From: Hymenobacter polaris
GTDB taxonomy: Bacteria; Bacteroidota; Bacteroidia; Cytophagales; Hymenobacteraceae
DNA length: 64,000 nt
Assembly (NCBI RefSeq): GCF_012927305.1
Contig: NZ_JABBGH010000001.1
Span: forward strand, 1,798,001-1,862,000
Direction: 5' to 3'
Positions 9,297 to 17,098 of the stretch are shown piece after piece (positions within the stretch are counted from its first letter, which is position 1; the number at the start of each line of letters is the position of its first letter). The notes under the pieces are model-generated. The model was not told where the DNA came from. It did no database searches and saw nothing but the letters and a program-made list of their open reading frames with translations. A program made the translations under genes and the position numbers.

Positions 9297-10643
9297 TATT
9301 CGTAGCGCAGGCCCGGCCGCAAAGTGAAGCCTAGGGGCAGGTTGAAGGTATAGACCAGGTAGGCCGCCGCCACGTTTTGCCGATACCGAAACGAGTTGTC
9401 GGCCTGCGCACTGGCCAGCTGGCCGTAGTAGGTGTAGTCGCTGCCCACCCGGCGGCGGATGTTCTTCGCGCCCAGCTCCAGCAGCTGGTTTTTCAGGGTG
9501 GGCGTCTGGTAGTCGAGCTGGGCGGTTAGCTCCTGGTTGGTGCTGTGGTTGTCGTTGCCCGCCGTGCCCGGCCCCGCCGCGTCGGTGGCAGCGTAAATGT
9601 CGTTGTCGAAGTTGTAGTCGCGGTTGTTGTAGCTCAGCAGGGCCAGCGCGCTCAGCTCGCGCTGCGGCTTGGCGTAGAGGTGGGTGTAGGCGAGGCTGGC
9701 ATCGACGGTGCCCGACTCGTCGGTGGTGCGCACGTTGCGCGCCGAACTGGTGCCTAGGCCTGTAGCTAGCGGCTGGGTCTGGGTCAGCAGCCCGTCCTGG
9801 TAAGTGGTGGCGTTGCGGGTGCCATAGGTGAGCGAAGCCGCTAGCGCATTTTGTTTATCCAGGTCAAAATCCCACCCTAGGGTATAGCGGCCAAACAACT
9901 GGTTTTGGCGCGTATCGGCCACCTGCGTGGTGCGGGTTTGGGCGCTGGTGGCGGGGTCGGTGGTTTGCTGCTCGTTGCGGAAGCTGCCCGGCGTGTTGTA
10001 GCCCGCCCGCCCGAAGCCCCCCAGGGCAAAGCCCATGCGGCCGGTGCGGTAGCCGCCGTTCAGGTTGAGGGTGCCCGAGCGGGTGCCGCCGCTGCCATCG
10101 GCGCTCAGCTGGCCGCCGCGCAGGGCGTTGCCCTTGGTCACGATGTTGATGATGCCTGCCGAGCCTTCGGCATCGTACTTGGCCGAGGGCGCGGTTATCA
10201 CCTCCACCCGCGCAATCTGGTCGGCGGGCAGCTGGCGCAGGCCGTCGGCCACGCTGGTGGCCGTGATGGTGCTGGGCTTGTTGTTTATCAGCACCTTAAT
10301 ATTCTGGCTACCGCGCAAACTCACATTGCCGTCCAGGTCCACGCTCAGCAGCGGCACGCGGCGCAGCACCTCGGTGGCGTCGCCGCCGCGGGTGGTTTCA
10401 TCCTGGTCGGCGTGGTACACGGTGCGGTCCACCAGCTCCTCCACCAGGCGCCTGGGGCCTGTCACGGTCACTTCGCTCAGCTGCTGGGGGGCAGGCGCCA
10501 GGGCCAGGGCCCCTAGGGCCTGCTCGCCGCCCGCCACCACCACGCCGGCGCGCGTCAGCTCCTGGTAGCCCAGCGCACTCACCCGCAGCGTGTAGGTGCC
10601 GGCCGCCACGCCCGCCAGCTCAAACCGGCCACTACCGCCGCCC

Positions 10644-10685
10644 ACGGCGCCCGCCACCACGGCGCCCGCCACCACGGCGCCCGCT
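10644..10685. repeat. 15-bp tandem repeat in the receptor N-terminal domain
   Basis: Nearly three copies of ACGGCGCCCGCCACC in the receptor gene, encoding a repeated Val-Val-Ala-Gly-Ala stretch. The unit length is a multiple of three, so copy-number changes keep the frame. Confidence 0.75.
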
Positions 10686-10945
10686 GCGGTTAGCACGGCC
10701 ACCGTGGCGTAGGGCAGCGGCCGCCCCGTGGCGCCATCCGTCACCAAGCCCGTGAGGCGGCCCGCCGCGCGGGTGGTTGGGGCTGCCACTTGGCCATAAC
10801 TGGCACTGGGCCGGGCGCCCAGCAGGGCGGCCAGCAGCACCACTGCGCGTAACTTGTCAGGCATAAAAAGGAGAGTTGCCTGCCAAGGGCGCGGCCCGCG
10901 GCCCTAGGGTTGCGGGCCCGCCGCGGGGCTGCGCGGGGGCGCCGC

Positions 10946-11857
10946 CTACTTATCGCCAATCAGCATCTGCGCGCCGCTGCCCTTGCCCATGATGATGACT
11001 TTGGCATTGGGCGAGGTGGCGATGGCCTGCTGGGCCTTGATGCTTTCGTACTGCAAGAGCTTGTCGCTCAGCTCGGTATTCACGATGCGCTGGTAGTCGG
11101 CAATGCCCTGGGCCTCCACGCGCTTGCGCTCGGCCTCCTGCTTTTCCTTTTGCAGCACAAACTGCATTTTCTGGGCGTCCTGCTCAGCCGAAATCTTGCT
11201 CTCGATGCTGCGCTTCACCGACTCGGGCAGCTGAATGTTGCGAATTAGCAGCTGGTCGAGCTTGAGGCCGTTGCTGCCGAAGTCTTTCTCGATGGCGGCC
11301 AGAATGCGGGCCTGAAACTCCTCGCGCCGCGTCGAGTACAGCGCCACCGCGTCGTAGTACACGGCGTTGTCGCGGATGCGGGTGCGCGAGATGGCCCGCA
11401 CGATTTTCTCCTGGTAGTCCTCGCCAATGGTAGCCAGAATTTTGGGCGCCTGGCTGGGCACCACGTGGTAGAGCACGGTGAGGTCGATGACGACCTCCAG
11501 CCCGTCGGCCGAGAGCACCCGAATGGCATCGTCGCCGGCCTGCTGGCCCTCGGTGCGCACCGCCGACATAGTGTAGTTCTGGGTGCGGGTGTCGAAGCGC
11601 GTCACGTTCACCAGCGGGTTCACCAGGTGCAGGCCCGGCGCCAGCACCTGCCCCTCCACCTTGCCAAACAGCGTTTGCACGCCCACCTGCCCCACTCCTA
11701 CCTGCACCACCGTGCTAAAAGCCACGCCCAGCAGCAGCAGCCCCGTGCCCAGCGCCAGCAGCCCCCCGCGCCACCGCCCAAACCCCTCCGAGTAGCGCGT
11801 GGCGTTGAGGCCCAGAATGATCACGATAAACCCTAGAAAAATAAGCAGCATGAGCAA
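10946..11857 (-). CDS. Prohibitin-like SPFH-domain membrane protein
   Basis: A 303-residue SPFH/band-7 protein. Two hydrophobic segments at the N-terminus (~1-20 and ~30-55) anchor it; the SPFH domain runs from ~55 to ~225 with the prohibitin pattern GVQTLFGKV, APGLHLVNPLVNV and AISRTRIRD. An Ala/Glu/Lys/Gln-rich coiled coil follows (~215-270). Family members form large ring or cage assemblies that hold membrane proteases or partition the membrane; no partner protease is adjacent here. It shares its strand with the receptor gene downstream, 81 bp away. Confidence 0.88.
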   Translation of the reverse strand: MLMLLIFLGFIVIILGLNATRYSEGFGRWRGGLLALGTGLLLLGVAFSTVVQVGVGQVGVQTLFGKVEGQVLAPGLHLVNPLVNVTRFDTRTQNYTMSAVRTEGQQAGDDAIRVLSADGLEVVIDLTVLYHVVPSQAPKILATIGEDYQEKIVRAISRTRIRDNAVYYDAVALYSTRREEFQARILAAIEKDFGSNGLKLDQLLIRNIQLPESVKRSIESKISAEQDAQKMQFVLQKEKQEAERKRVEAQGIADYQRIVNTELSDKLLQYESIKAQQAIATSPNAKVIIMGKGSGAQMLIGDK

Positions 11858-12091
11858 CCAGAAAAAGCAGAAAAAAGAAGGTAAACCGGAAAACTAGGTC
11901 CCCCTGCCCAACGTCGGCAGCCGCGGTTTAAGTTGCGCAAAAACAAGGACTACCGCCGGCTTCGAAAGGTACGCGGGGGCGCGAACACCCTAGCTTCATC
12001 GCCGGTAGTTAGCGCGGCATTACACCCACCGGGCCGGGGCCGGCGGGGCCGCCGCGCAACCCTAGGGGCCGCCGCGCCGAATGAAGGGCCT

Positions 12092-12853
12092 ATGCATTTT
12101 TCCGTTATTACCCCCTCGCTCCAGCGCCGGGCGCTGCTGCCCGAAACCGTGGCCAGCGTGCGGGCCACCATCACGGCCCCGCTCGACTTCTCGTTTGAAC
12201 ACCTCATCTACCAAAACGGGCCCGACGACGGCACCGCCGCCTGGCTGGCCGACGCCGCCCAGCAGCCCGGCCCGCCCCTGCGCTACTGGCTCGACGCCGA
12301 GCGCCGCCGCCCCGGCTATGCCCGCAACCAGCTCATTGCCCAGGCGCCCGCCCAGGCCTGGCTCACGCCCCTCGACGACGATGACCTGCTGCTGCAGCGT
12401 AGCCTCTACCACTACGCCGCCGCCATCCGGGCCCACCCCGACCGGCCCTGGCTGGTGGCCGATTTTCTGCGCGTAAACGGGCATGGCCGCTACCTGCCCG
12501 GCGAGGATTACTACGCCTGGCGCTTCGACTCGCCCGCGGCCATGCTCACGGCCATCTTCCGGGCCGAGCACTTCATTCAGGGCAATGTGTGCTACACCAA
12601 GGCCCTGCTGGATGAGGTAGGCGGCTACGACGCCGAGCTGCTCACCGCCGAGGACCTGGACCTCTACGTGCGCTTTTTGCTGGCCGGGCACCTGCCCGTG
12701 GTGTGCGCGCACTACAGCCACCTGCACCGCTTCCACGCCCAAAATACCAGCCAGGGCATCGACGCGGCCAAGCATAACGCCGATTTGCGCTTGATTTATA
12801 ACAAGTATGCCGGCCAGCTGCAGGCCCTCGGCATTGCGCAGCCCGGCCACTGA
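12092..12853 (+). CDS. Family 2 (GT-A) glycosyltransferase
   Basis: A 253-residue GT-A glycosyltransferase. The ATG at 12092 begins directly at MHFSVITPS, the usual first beta-strand; the frame is open further upstream to 11933 but that part is Arg/Gly-rich and not family-like. The metal/nucleotide-sugar motif LDDDDLLL lies near residue 90, and an ED-x-D-LYVR acidic motif near 190. No acceptor can be assigned. A hairpin terminator follows at 12934. A decayed copy of its 3' end lies at 14363, beyond the next gene. Confidence 0.87.
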   Translation: MHFSVITPSLQRRALLPETVASVRATITAPLDFSFEHLIYQNGPDDGTAAWLADAAQQPGPPLRYWLDAERRRPGYARNQLIAQAPAQAWLTPLDDDDLLLQRSLYHYAAAIRAHPDRPWLVADFLRVNGHGRYLPGEDYYAWRFDSPAAMLTAIFRAEHFIQGNVCYTKALLDEVGGYDAELLTAEDLDLYVRFLLAGHLPVVCAHYSHLHRFHAQNTSQGIDAAKHNADLRLIYNKYAGQLQALGIAQPGH

Positions 12854-12933
12854 TTACCGACTAGCATCCCCTCGACCACTAGCGTTTAACCAGAACCTCT
12901 ACCGACTCGCGCCTAGTAAACGAGCCGCTTGCT

Positions 12934-12971
12934 AAAAAGCGCTTAAGCCATCTTGGTTTAAGCGCTTTTTT
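12934..12971 (+). terminator. Intrinsic terminator after the glycosyltransferase gene
   Basis: AAAAAGCGCTTAA and its complement TTAAGCGCTTTTT form a stem with a short loop, followed by a T-run. With A-run and T-run on both sides it could work in either direction, but only the + strand gene ends here. Confidence 0.88.
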
Positions 12972-13032
12972 ACGCCCGCAGTATTTACCAGCTATTAGGT
13001 GCCATTGGGCTTCTTCACCTAAAATTTATTTA

Positions 13033-13040
13033 TAACTTTG
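13033..13040 (+). promoter_or_regulatory. Bacteroidota-type -7 element TAACTTTG
   Basis: Exact match to TAnnTTTG, 32 bp before the lipoprotein start at 13073, in an AT-rich stretch. The nearest TTG upstream (13005) is a little farther than the usual spacing, so the -33 element is weak or absent. Confidence 0.6.
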
Positions 13041-13072
13041 CCTGCATTTACGGCCTTCAATATTTATTATAC

Positions 13073-14353
13073 ATGCAAAAATTTGTACTTTTCTTTTTTA
13101 TAGCGTTAGTGTCGCTGGTTACCGCCTGCCGCCACCAAGAGCCAGAACCCAGCTCCTACCCCGACAAGATTGTGCTGCACGAAACACAGCTGGCGAGCGA
13201 CTCCGTGGCGCTCTCGTGGACCAAGCTCGACAACGCCGACCTGGTGAGCTACCGCGTGCTACGCCGCCTATCGCCCACCGACCCAGGCACCGCTATCAGT
13301 TCCTACCAGCAGGGCACCAGCACCACGTTCACCGACAAGCTAGTGCCTTACACGCCCTACGTTGAGTACCAAGTAGTAGCGATACTAAAGAATACCTCAG
13401 CCGGTCCTACCGCTCCCATTAACAGCAACTCAGTAAAAGTGCAGCGGCCTAACATTAAGGTGGTTGCCAGCTCGCCCTTTGATGTGCAGTTCGACCGCCG
13501 CCGCCGCCAGCTTTACTTTTTTGAGCGGAGCGGCACCATATCCCAATACAGCCTCACGAGCAGCGAGATTACCAAATCGGTGGCTTCCGGGGCTACCATC
13601 GGCTACAGCGATTTTGCCACCTACAACGGCGTGCCGGAGCTATATGTGCCGCGCAACGATGGGTGGGTCTTTATCTATAATGCCGAAACGCTGGAAAAGA
13701 TTGACCAGCTCAACGTAGGGACGGCCGCTACTTGCGTAGTGGCAAACAACGGCTATTTATTCGTTTCGACGGCAACGTGGCAGTACGATGCGTTAAAGGT
13801 TTACAACCGGGCCGCCAAAATGCTAGTAAATCAAACCGGCGACTGGTATTCTACGCGCTTTAAGCGGGTGCCCGGCTCCAATACCGAATTGGTGGAGATG
13901 ACGCTGACCATCGGCCCACCTGACCAGCACTACTACAGCTTTAATGGCAGCAGTGTGCAAACGCATTTTGCCGACCGATACCACGGCGACCATCCGGTTG
14001 ATGCTACCATCTTCGAGCTGTTTCCCAACGGCACTAAGTACCTCACATCCAGCGAAGGGGCTATCTACTCGAAGGTGCTGACGTATGAGGGCACCCTGCC
14101 CCACGGCAACCTAGCCTACACCTCGTTTTGCTTTGATGCGGCTGGCCAAACCATTTGTGCAGGCACTACTACCCGCACCGTAGAGCAGTACAATGCCAGT
14201 ACCTACGCCCTGATACGCTCCATCCCTACCAAGGCGTACCCTTTCCGCCTATTTGAAGACGGCAGCAATGGCTACGTGTGCGTGAGCAGCGTCACGCCGC
14301 TCGGGGGCTATGGCAGCCTGCCCTATCAGCTCACCATAGAGCAAGTACGCTAG
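13073..14353 (+). CDS. Lipoprotein with fibronectin type III-like domain and C-terminal repeat/propeller-like region
   Basis: A 426-residue predicted lipoprotein: hydrophobic signal then VTACRHQ, with the lipidated Cys near residue 19. Residues ~30-125 read as one fibronectin type III-like domain (VALSWTKLD, YRVLRRLS, VEYQVVAIL). The rest has WD/NHL-like strand repeats (FDVQFDRRRRQLYFF, GVPELYVPRNDGWVFIYN) suggestive of a beta-propeller of surface-exposed type. Function unknown. It is more AT-rich than its neighbours, has its own TAnnTTTG promoter, and lies between the glycosyltransferase gene and a broken copy of that gene's end, so it may be an insertion. Confidence 0.75.
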   Translation: MQKFVLFFFIALVSLVTACRHQEPEPSSYPDKIVLHETQLASDSVALSWTKLDNADLVSYRVLRRLSPTDPGTAISSYQQGTSTTFTDKLVPYTPYVEYQVVAILKNTSAGPTAPINSNSVKVQRPNIKVVASSPFDVQFDRRRRQLYFFERSGTISQYSLTSSEITKSVASGATIGYSDFATYNGVPELYVPRNDGWVFIYNAETLEKIDQLNVGTAATCVVANNGYLFVSTATWQYDALKVYNRAAKMLVNQTGDWYSTRFKRVPGSNTELVEMTLTIGPPDQHYYSFNGSSVQTHFADRYHGDHPVDATIFELFPNGTKYLTSSEGAIYSKVLTYEGTLPHGNLAYTSFCFDAAGQTICAGTTTRTVEQYNASTYALIRSIPTKAYPFRLFEDGSNGYVCVSSVTPLGGYGSLPYQLTIEQVR

Positions 14354-14362
14354 CCACTACTT

Positions 14363-14434
14363 CACGCAGCCGGGCACAACGCCGATTTACAGCTCATCTA
14401 TAAAAAGTACTCCGGCTAGTTGTAAGCTCTAGGC
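14363..14434 (+). pseudogene. Decayed duplicate of the glycosyltransferase 3' end
   Basis: Translation in one frame gives AGHNADLQLIYKKYSG, then stop-L-stop-ALG, matching AKHNADLRLIYNKYAGQLQALG at the end of the gene at 12092-12853. Two glutamines are replaced by stops. It lies just past the lipoprotein gene stop. Confidence 0.8.
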
Positions 14435-14519
14435 ACCTGGGAGCTAACTAACTGATGTATAAGGATAATATCAAGATAATATAGTACCGCTTTGGGGAGC
14501 CGTTAAATAAGACAAAACT

Positions 14520-14645
14520 TATTTGACAGGCACACAGGATAATTCATCGGGCGAGTAGGCCATTTTATCGATGGCCTCAATCCGGCGGCCAAGTTGCTTG
14601 CGTATTTCAAGCACCAGTTCGCCAAATCACTCTTCCAACTCACCT
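14520..14645 (-). pseudogene. Possible remnant of an unidentified gene
   Basis: On the minus strand a ~40-residue stretch ending in a stop at 14520 reads FGELVLEIRKQLGRRIEA followed by IDKMAYSPDELSCVPVK. It has protein-like composition but is cut by an in-frame TGA just upstream. No family recognised. This and the glycosyltransferase scrap fill most of the 14354-14663 gap. Confidence 0.35.
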
Positions 14646-14663
14646 TGTTCAGCTACTCATCTC

Positions 14664-15077
14664 ATGTGCCAGTCCATCAGCCCCTTCACCATTACCAAGA
14701 CCATCAACATCGGCTGCACGGTCGTCAAAGCGGTTGATTGTATGAGTGATGCGCCGCAGTGGCTGCCCTGGGCTCTGCCGCAAGTCGAGTCGGTGCAGCC
14801 GCTGCCCTTTGGCCAGTGGCTGGTTAAAACGCCCGCTGGCCTGGCCAAACTGCGCCCCTGCTACGATGCCACCCACGGCGCGGCGCAGTACGAGTTGCTC
14901 ACGGCCAATACTACGTTCCGGCAGGTACCCGTGCAGCTGCTGGCTACGCCTTCGGGCTGCCACCTGGCCATCACCTTAACCAAGCCCGAGCAGCTCAACT
15001 ATGAGGCGTTCGAAGCCAGCGTGCAGCGCGCCACCCAGGAGCTGCACATCCTGAAGCTAATGCTGGAGCAGGACTAG
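14664..15077 (+). CDS. SRPBCC (START-like / polyketide cyclase-like) family protein
   Basis: From the ATG at 14664 this is a 137-residue protein with the small START-like layout: first strand FTITKTINI, a helix with a Trp-rich turn (DAPQWLPWALPQVESV), a run of strands, and a long C-terminal helix ending HILKLMLEQD. The frame is open upstream to 14571 but that part looks non-coding (Ser/Pro-rich). Family members bind hydrophobic ligands; here it is unknown. A hairpin terminator follows at 15199. Confidence 0.6.
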   Translation: MCQSISPFTITKTINIGCTVVKAVDCMSDAPQWLPWALPQVESVQPLPFGQWLVKTPAGLAKLRPCYDATHGAAQYELLTANTTFRQVPVQLLATPSGCHLAITLTKPEQLNYEAFEASVQRATQELHILKLMLEQD

Positions 15078-15198
15078 CGCCTTTTTGGCACGGTAGTTGT
15101 AAACATTATTTCAATAAGCTATACGGCGCTTTGCCGGCCACTAGCTATCCTAGTGTATTAATTGCTACTTAGCAAGTTTATCCTAGTATCATTATTAT

Positions 15199-15226
15199 AA
15201 GCCCCGCGGTAGCTGCCGCGGGGCTT
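15199..15226 (+). terminator. Hairpin terminator downstream of the SRPBCC gene
   Basis: AAGCCCCGCGG and its complement CCGCGGGGCTT flank a six-base loop, followed by a short, imperfect T-rich stretch (ATTGCTTG). Confidence 0.7.
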
Positions 15227-15541
15227 ATTGCTTGTAGAGCCCCTAGGGCTACGCCGCCCCCTAAGCGGGCCGGCGTCCCCGCCGACTACCCGATGACCAG
15301 CTGACCCGAGCCCTGCCAGGCGGGAGACAAGCGCTGCCGGGACCGTTTAGCCTAGGGGCGGGCCACGTGCTGGTTTGCGCGTTTTCGGTCGGCACCCGCG
15401 CCGGGTTCAGCGATTATTTAGCTTTTATCCAGCCGCGGGCCTTAACCTTTGGGTAGCTCGGCAGTCTAACCAGCAATGACCCGGCTGCTTATCTTTCGTG
15501 AAAAGTTAGCTATCAGCTGTTTTATCCGTCTATTTTTTAGC
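15227..15541. other. Intergenic stretch without recognised features
   Basis: GC-rich, with two CCTAGGGG motifs. No convincing ORF, hairpin or TAnnTTTG element was found. It must contain the promoter of the outer-membrane protein gene that follows; an alternative start for that gene lies at 15476. Confidence 0.5.
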
Positions 15542-16792
15542 ATGTTGACTGGGTTATTTACGAAGTGGCGCTGCTGGCTGCTGGCGGGGCTGTTGCTGGC
15601 GGCCGGGGCAGCCCGTGCGCAAGTGCCCGAGGCCCCCGGCCTGCACCCAGCCGCCGCGCCGGCCCCGCTCGACGTGGCCGACGTGGCGCACCGCCTCTAC
15701 CCGCGCCTGCCGGCCCACGACTCGGCGAGCCTGGCCCCTGGGCACCGCGTGCTGCTGCTGGTGCCGGTGGTGGGCTACTCGCAGCAAACCAGCGGCGTGG
15801 CCGAGCTGGCCCTCAACCTAGCCTACCGGGCGCCGGCCGCCAACGTGTCGACGATGGTGGGCGCGGCCCAGTACACACTCAACAACCAGCTGATTTTCAC
15901 GCTCACCTCGGCCCTGTGGCGACCCGGCAACCGCTGGGCTCTGCTCGGCGACTGGCGCATCATGCGCTATCCGCAAAGCACGTACGGCCTGGGCATGTAC
16001 ACCAATACCACCGACGACGCGGTGAGCATGGACTACAAGTACCTGCGCCTGTACCAAACCGTGCTGCGGCGCGTGGCCCCGGCCTGGTACGTGGGCGTGG
16101 GAATGCAGCTCGACGACCACTGGGACATTGTGAGCCGCAACCGGCGGCGCGAGGTGACCAGCATCTCGCACTACCCCTACGGCGTGTCGGGCCGCTCGGT
16201 ATCGGTGGGGCCAGTGCTGAGCTTGCTGCACGACGGGCGCACCAACGCCATTAACCCGCAGGGCGGCTACCTTTTCAATGTGCAGTACCGCCCCAACCTG
16301 CACGCCCTAGGCAGCGACCGTAATTTTCAGTCGATGATAGTAGAGGGCCGGCTGTACCTGCACCCCTCGCCGCGCTCGGCCAACATCTTGGCCCTGTGGA
16401 GCTACAACGCGCTCACCCTCAGCGGCAATCCACCCTTTCTGGACTTGCCGGCCACCGGCTGGGACATGTACGGCAACACCGGGCGGGGCTTTATTCAGGG
16501 CCGGTTTCGGGGCAGGAATCTGGTATACGGCGAGGCCGAGTACCGCTACGGCATCACGCGCAACCGGCTGCTGGGCGGGGTGGTCTTTGCCAACGCACAG
16601 AGCGTCAGCGAAATCAACTATACCCGCGGCAAGGGCGAATCGGACGGCGGCTTCGAGAAGGTGGTGCCGGCCCTAGGGGCGGGCCTGCGCCTCAACCTCA
16701 ACAAAATCTCGCACACCAACTTGGCTATCGACTACGCCTGGGGCCTCGACGGCTCGCACGGCCTGGCCCTGAACCTGGGCGAGGTGTTTTAG
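15542..16792 (+). CDS. BamA/TamA-like outer-membrane beta-barrel protein (no POTRA)
   Basis: A 416-residue protein. The ATG at 15542 gives a proper signal peptide (basic start, hydrophobic core, cleavage after GAARAQ); an in-frame start at 15476 would precede it by 22 residues. The mature part is a 16-stranded-type barrel like the C-terminal surface-antigen domain of Omp85 proteins: DGRTNAINPQGGYLFNVQYR is the typical DxRxxxxxPxxG turn, and GRFRGRNLVYGEAEYR resembles the RGY-type lid motif region. No POTRA domains precede it, so it is a barrel-only member as is common in Bacteroidota. Confidence 0.82.
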   Translation: MLTGLFTKWRCWLLAGLLLAAGAARAQVPEAPGLHPAAAPAPLDVADVAHRLYPRLPAHDSASLAPGHRVLLLVPVVGYSQQTSGVAELALNLAYRAPAANVSTMVGAAQYTLNNQLIFTLTSALWRPGNRWALLGDWRIMRYPQSTYGLGMYTNTTDDAVSMDYKYLRLYQTVLRRVAPAWYVGVGMQLDDHWDIVSRNRRREVTSISHYPYGVSGRSVSVGPVLSLLHDGRTNAINPQGGYLFNVQYRPNLHALGSDRNFQSMIVEGRLYLHPSPRSANILALWSYNALTLSGNPPFLDLPATGWDMYGNTGRGFIQGRFRGRNLVYGEAEYRYGITRNRLLGGVVFANAQSVSEINYTRGKGESDGGFEKVVPALGAGLRLNLNKISHTNLAIDYAWGLDGSHGLALNLGEVF

Positions 16793-16868
16793 CGCCAACG
16801 GGGGCTAGGCCGCAGCCGGCTAGCGTATTGCTGAGCGGGCAATAAAAGAGGCGATTATGAAACCAAGC

Positions 16869-16953
16869 GGTCATGCTGAGCGCAGCCGAAGCATCTCTAC
16901 CGAACAACCCCTAGGCGGCGCGGTAGAGATGCTTCGGCAAGCTCAGCATGACG
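16869..16953. repeat. Dispersed inverted-repeat element, opposite orientation
   Basis: Arms GGTCATGCTGAGC...GCATCTCTACCG and the near complement CGGTAGAGATGC...GCATGACG. The loop (CCCCTAGGCGGCG) is the reverse complement of the loop in the copies at 4241, 60611 and 62603, so the whole element is inserted the other way round. It occupies much of the 16793-17098 gap. Confidence 0.88.
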
Positions 16954-17098
16954 TGCTGCTTTTTGCCAGTAGTGGTAGTAGAACTGAGGCAAGAGGATAT
17001 CGAACATTGCGGCTATTTTTTTGGCTTTTGCCCCTAGGCAGCAAACGAGCCGCCGCCTCAGTTACTTATCTTCCCGACTTCATCAAGCTCGCTTTGGC

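Larger units (their letters stand above)
8305..10864 (-). pseudogene. TonB-dependent outer-membrane receptor, split by a frameshift near 9235-9296
   Basis: Two overlapping frames together make one receptor of ~850 residues. The upstream part (9176-10864) has a signal peptide, a carboxypeptidase-regulatory-like domain (~residues 35-115), a plug with VLINNKPSTI and AEGSAGIINIVTKG, and the first half of the barrel. The downstream part (8305-~9276) continues the barrel with YNRRLQRPSLQFLNP, a stretch these receptors share. The frame changes inside a 21-bp perfect inverted repeat. The rest of both halves looks conserved, so the break is recent or is a sequencing/assembly error at a hairpin. The domain order fits outer-membrane beta-barrel receptors of the OMP_b-brl_3 type. 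Ligand unknown. Confidence 0.85.

Noticed and set aside
10865..10945. GC-rich hairpin between the prohibitin-like and receptor genes as a terminator
   Set aside because: The GCGGCCCGC/GCGGGCCCGC stretch can pair in several weak ways but has no T-run and no unique stem.
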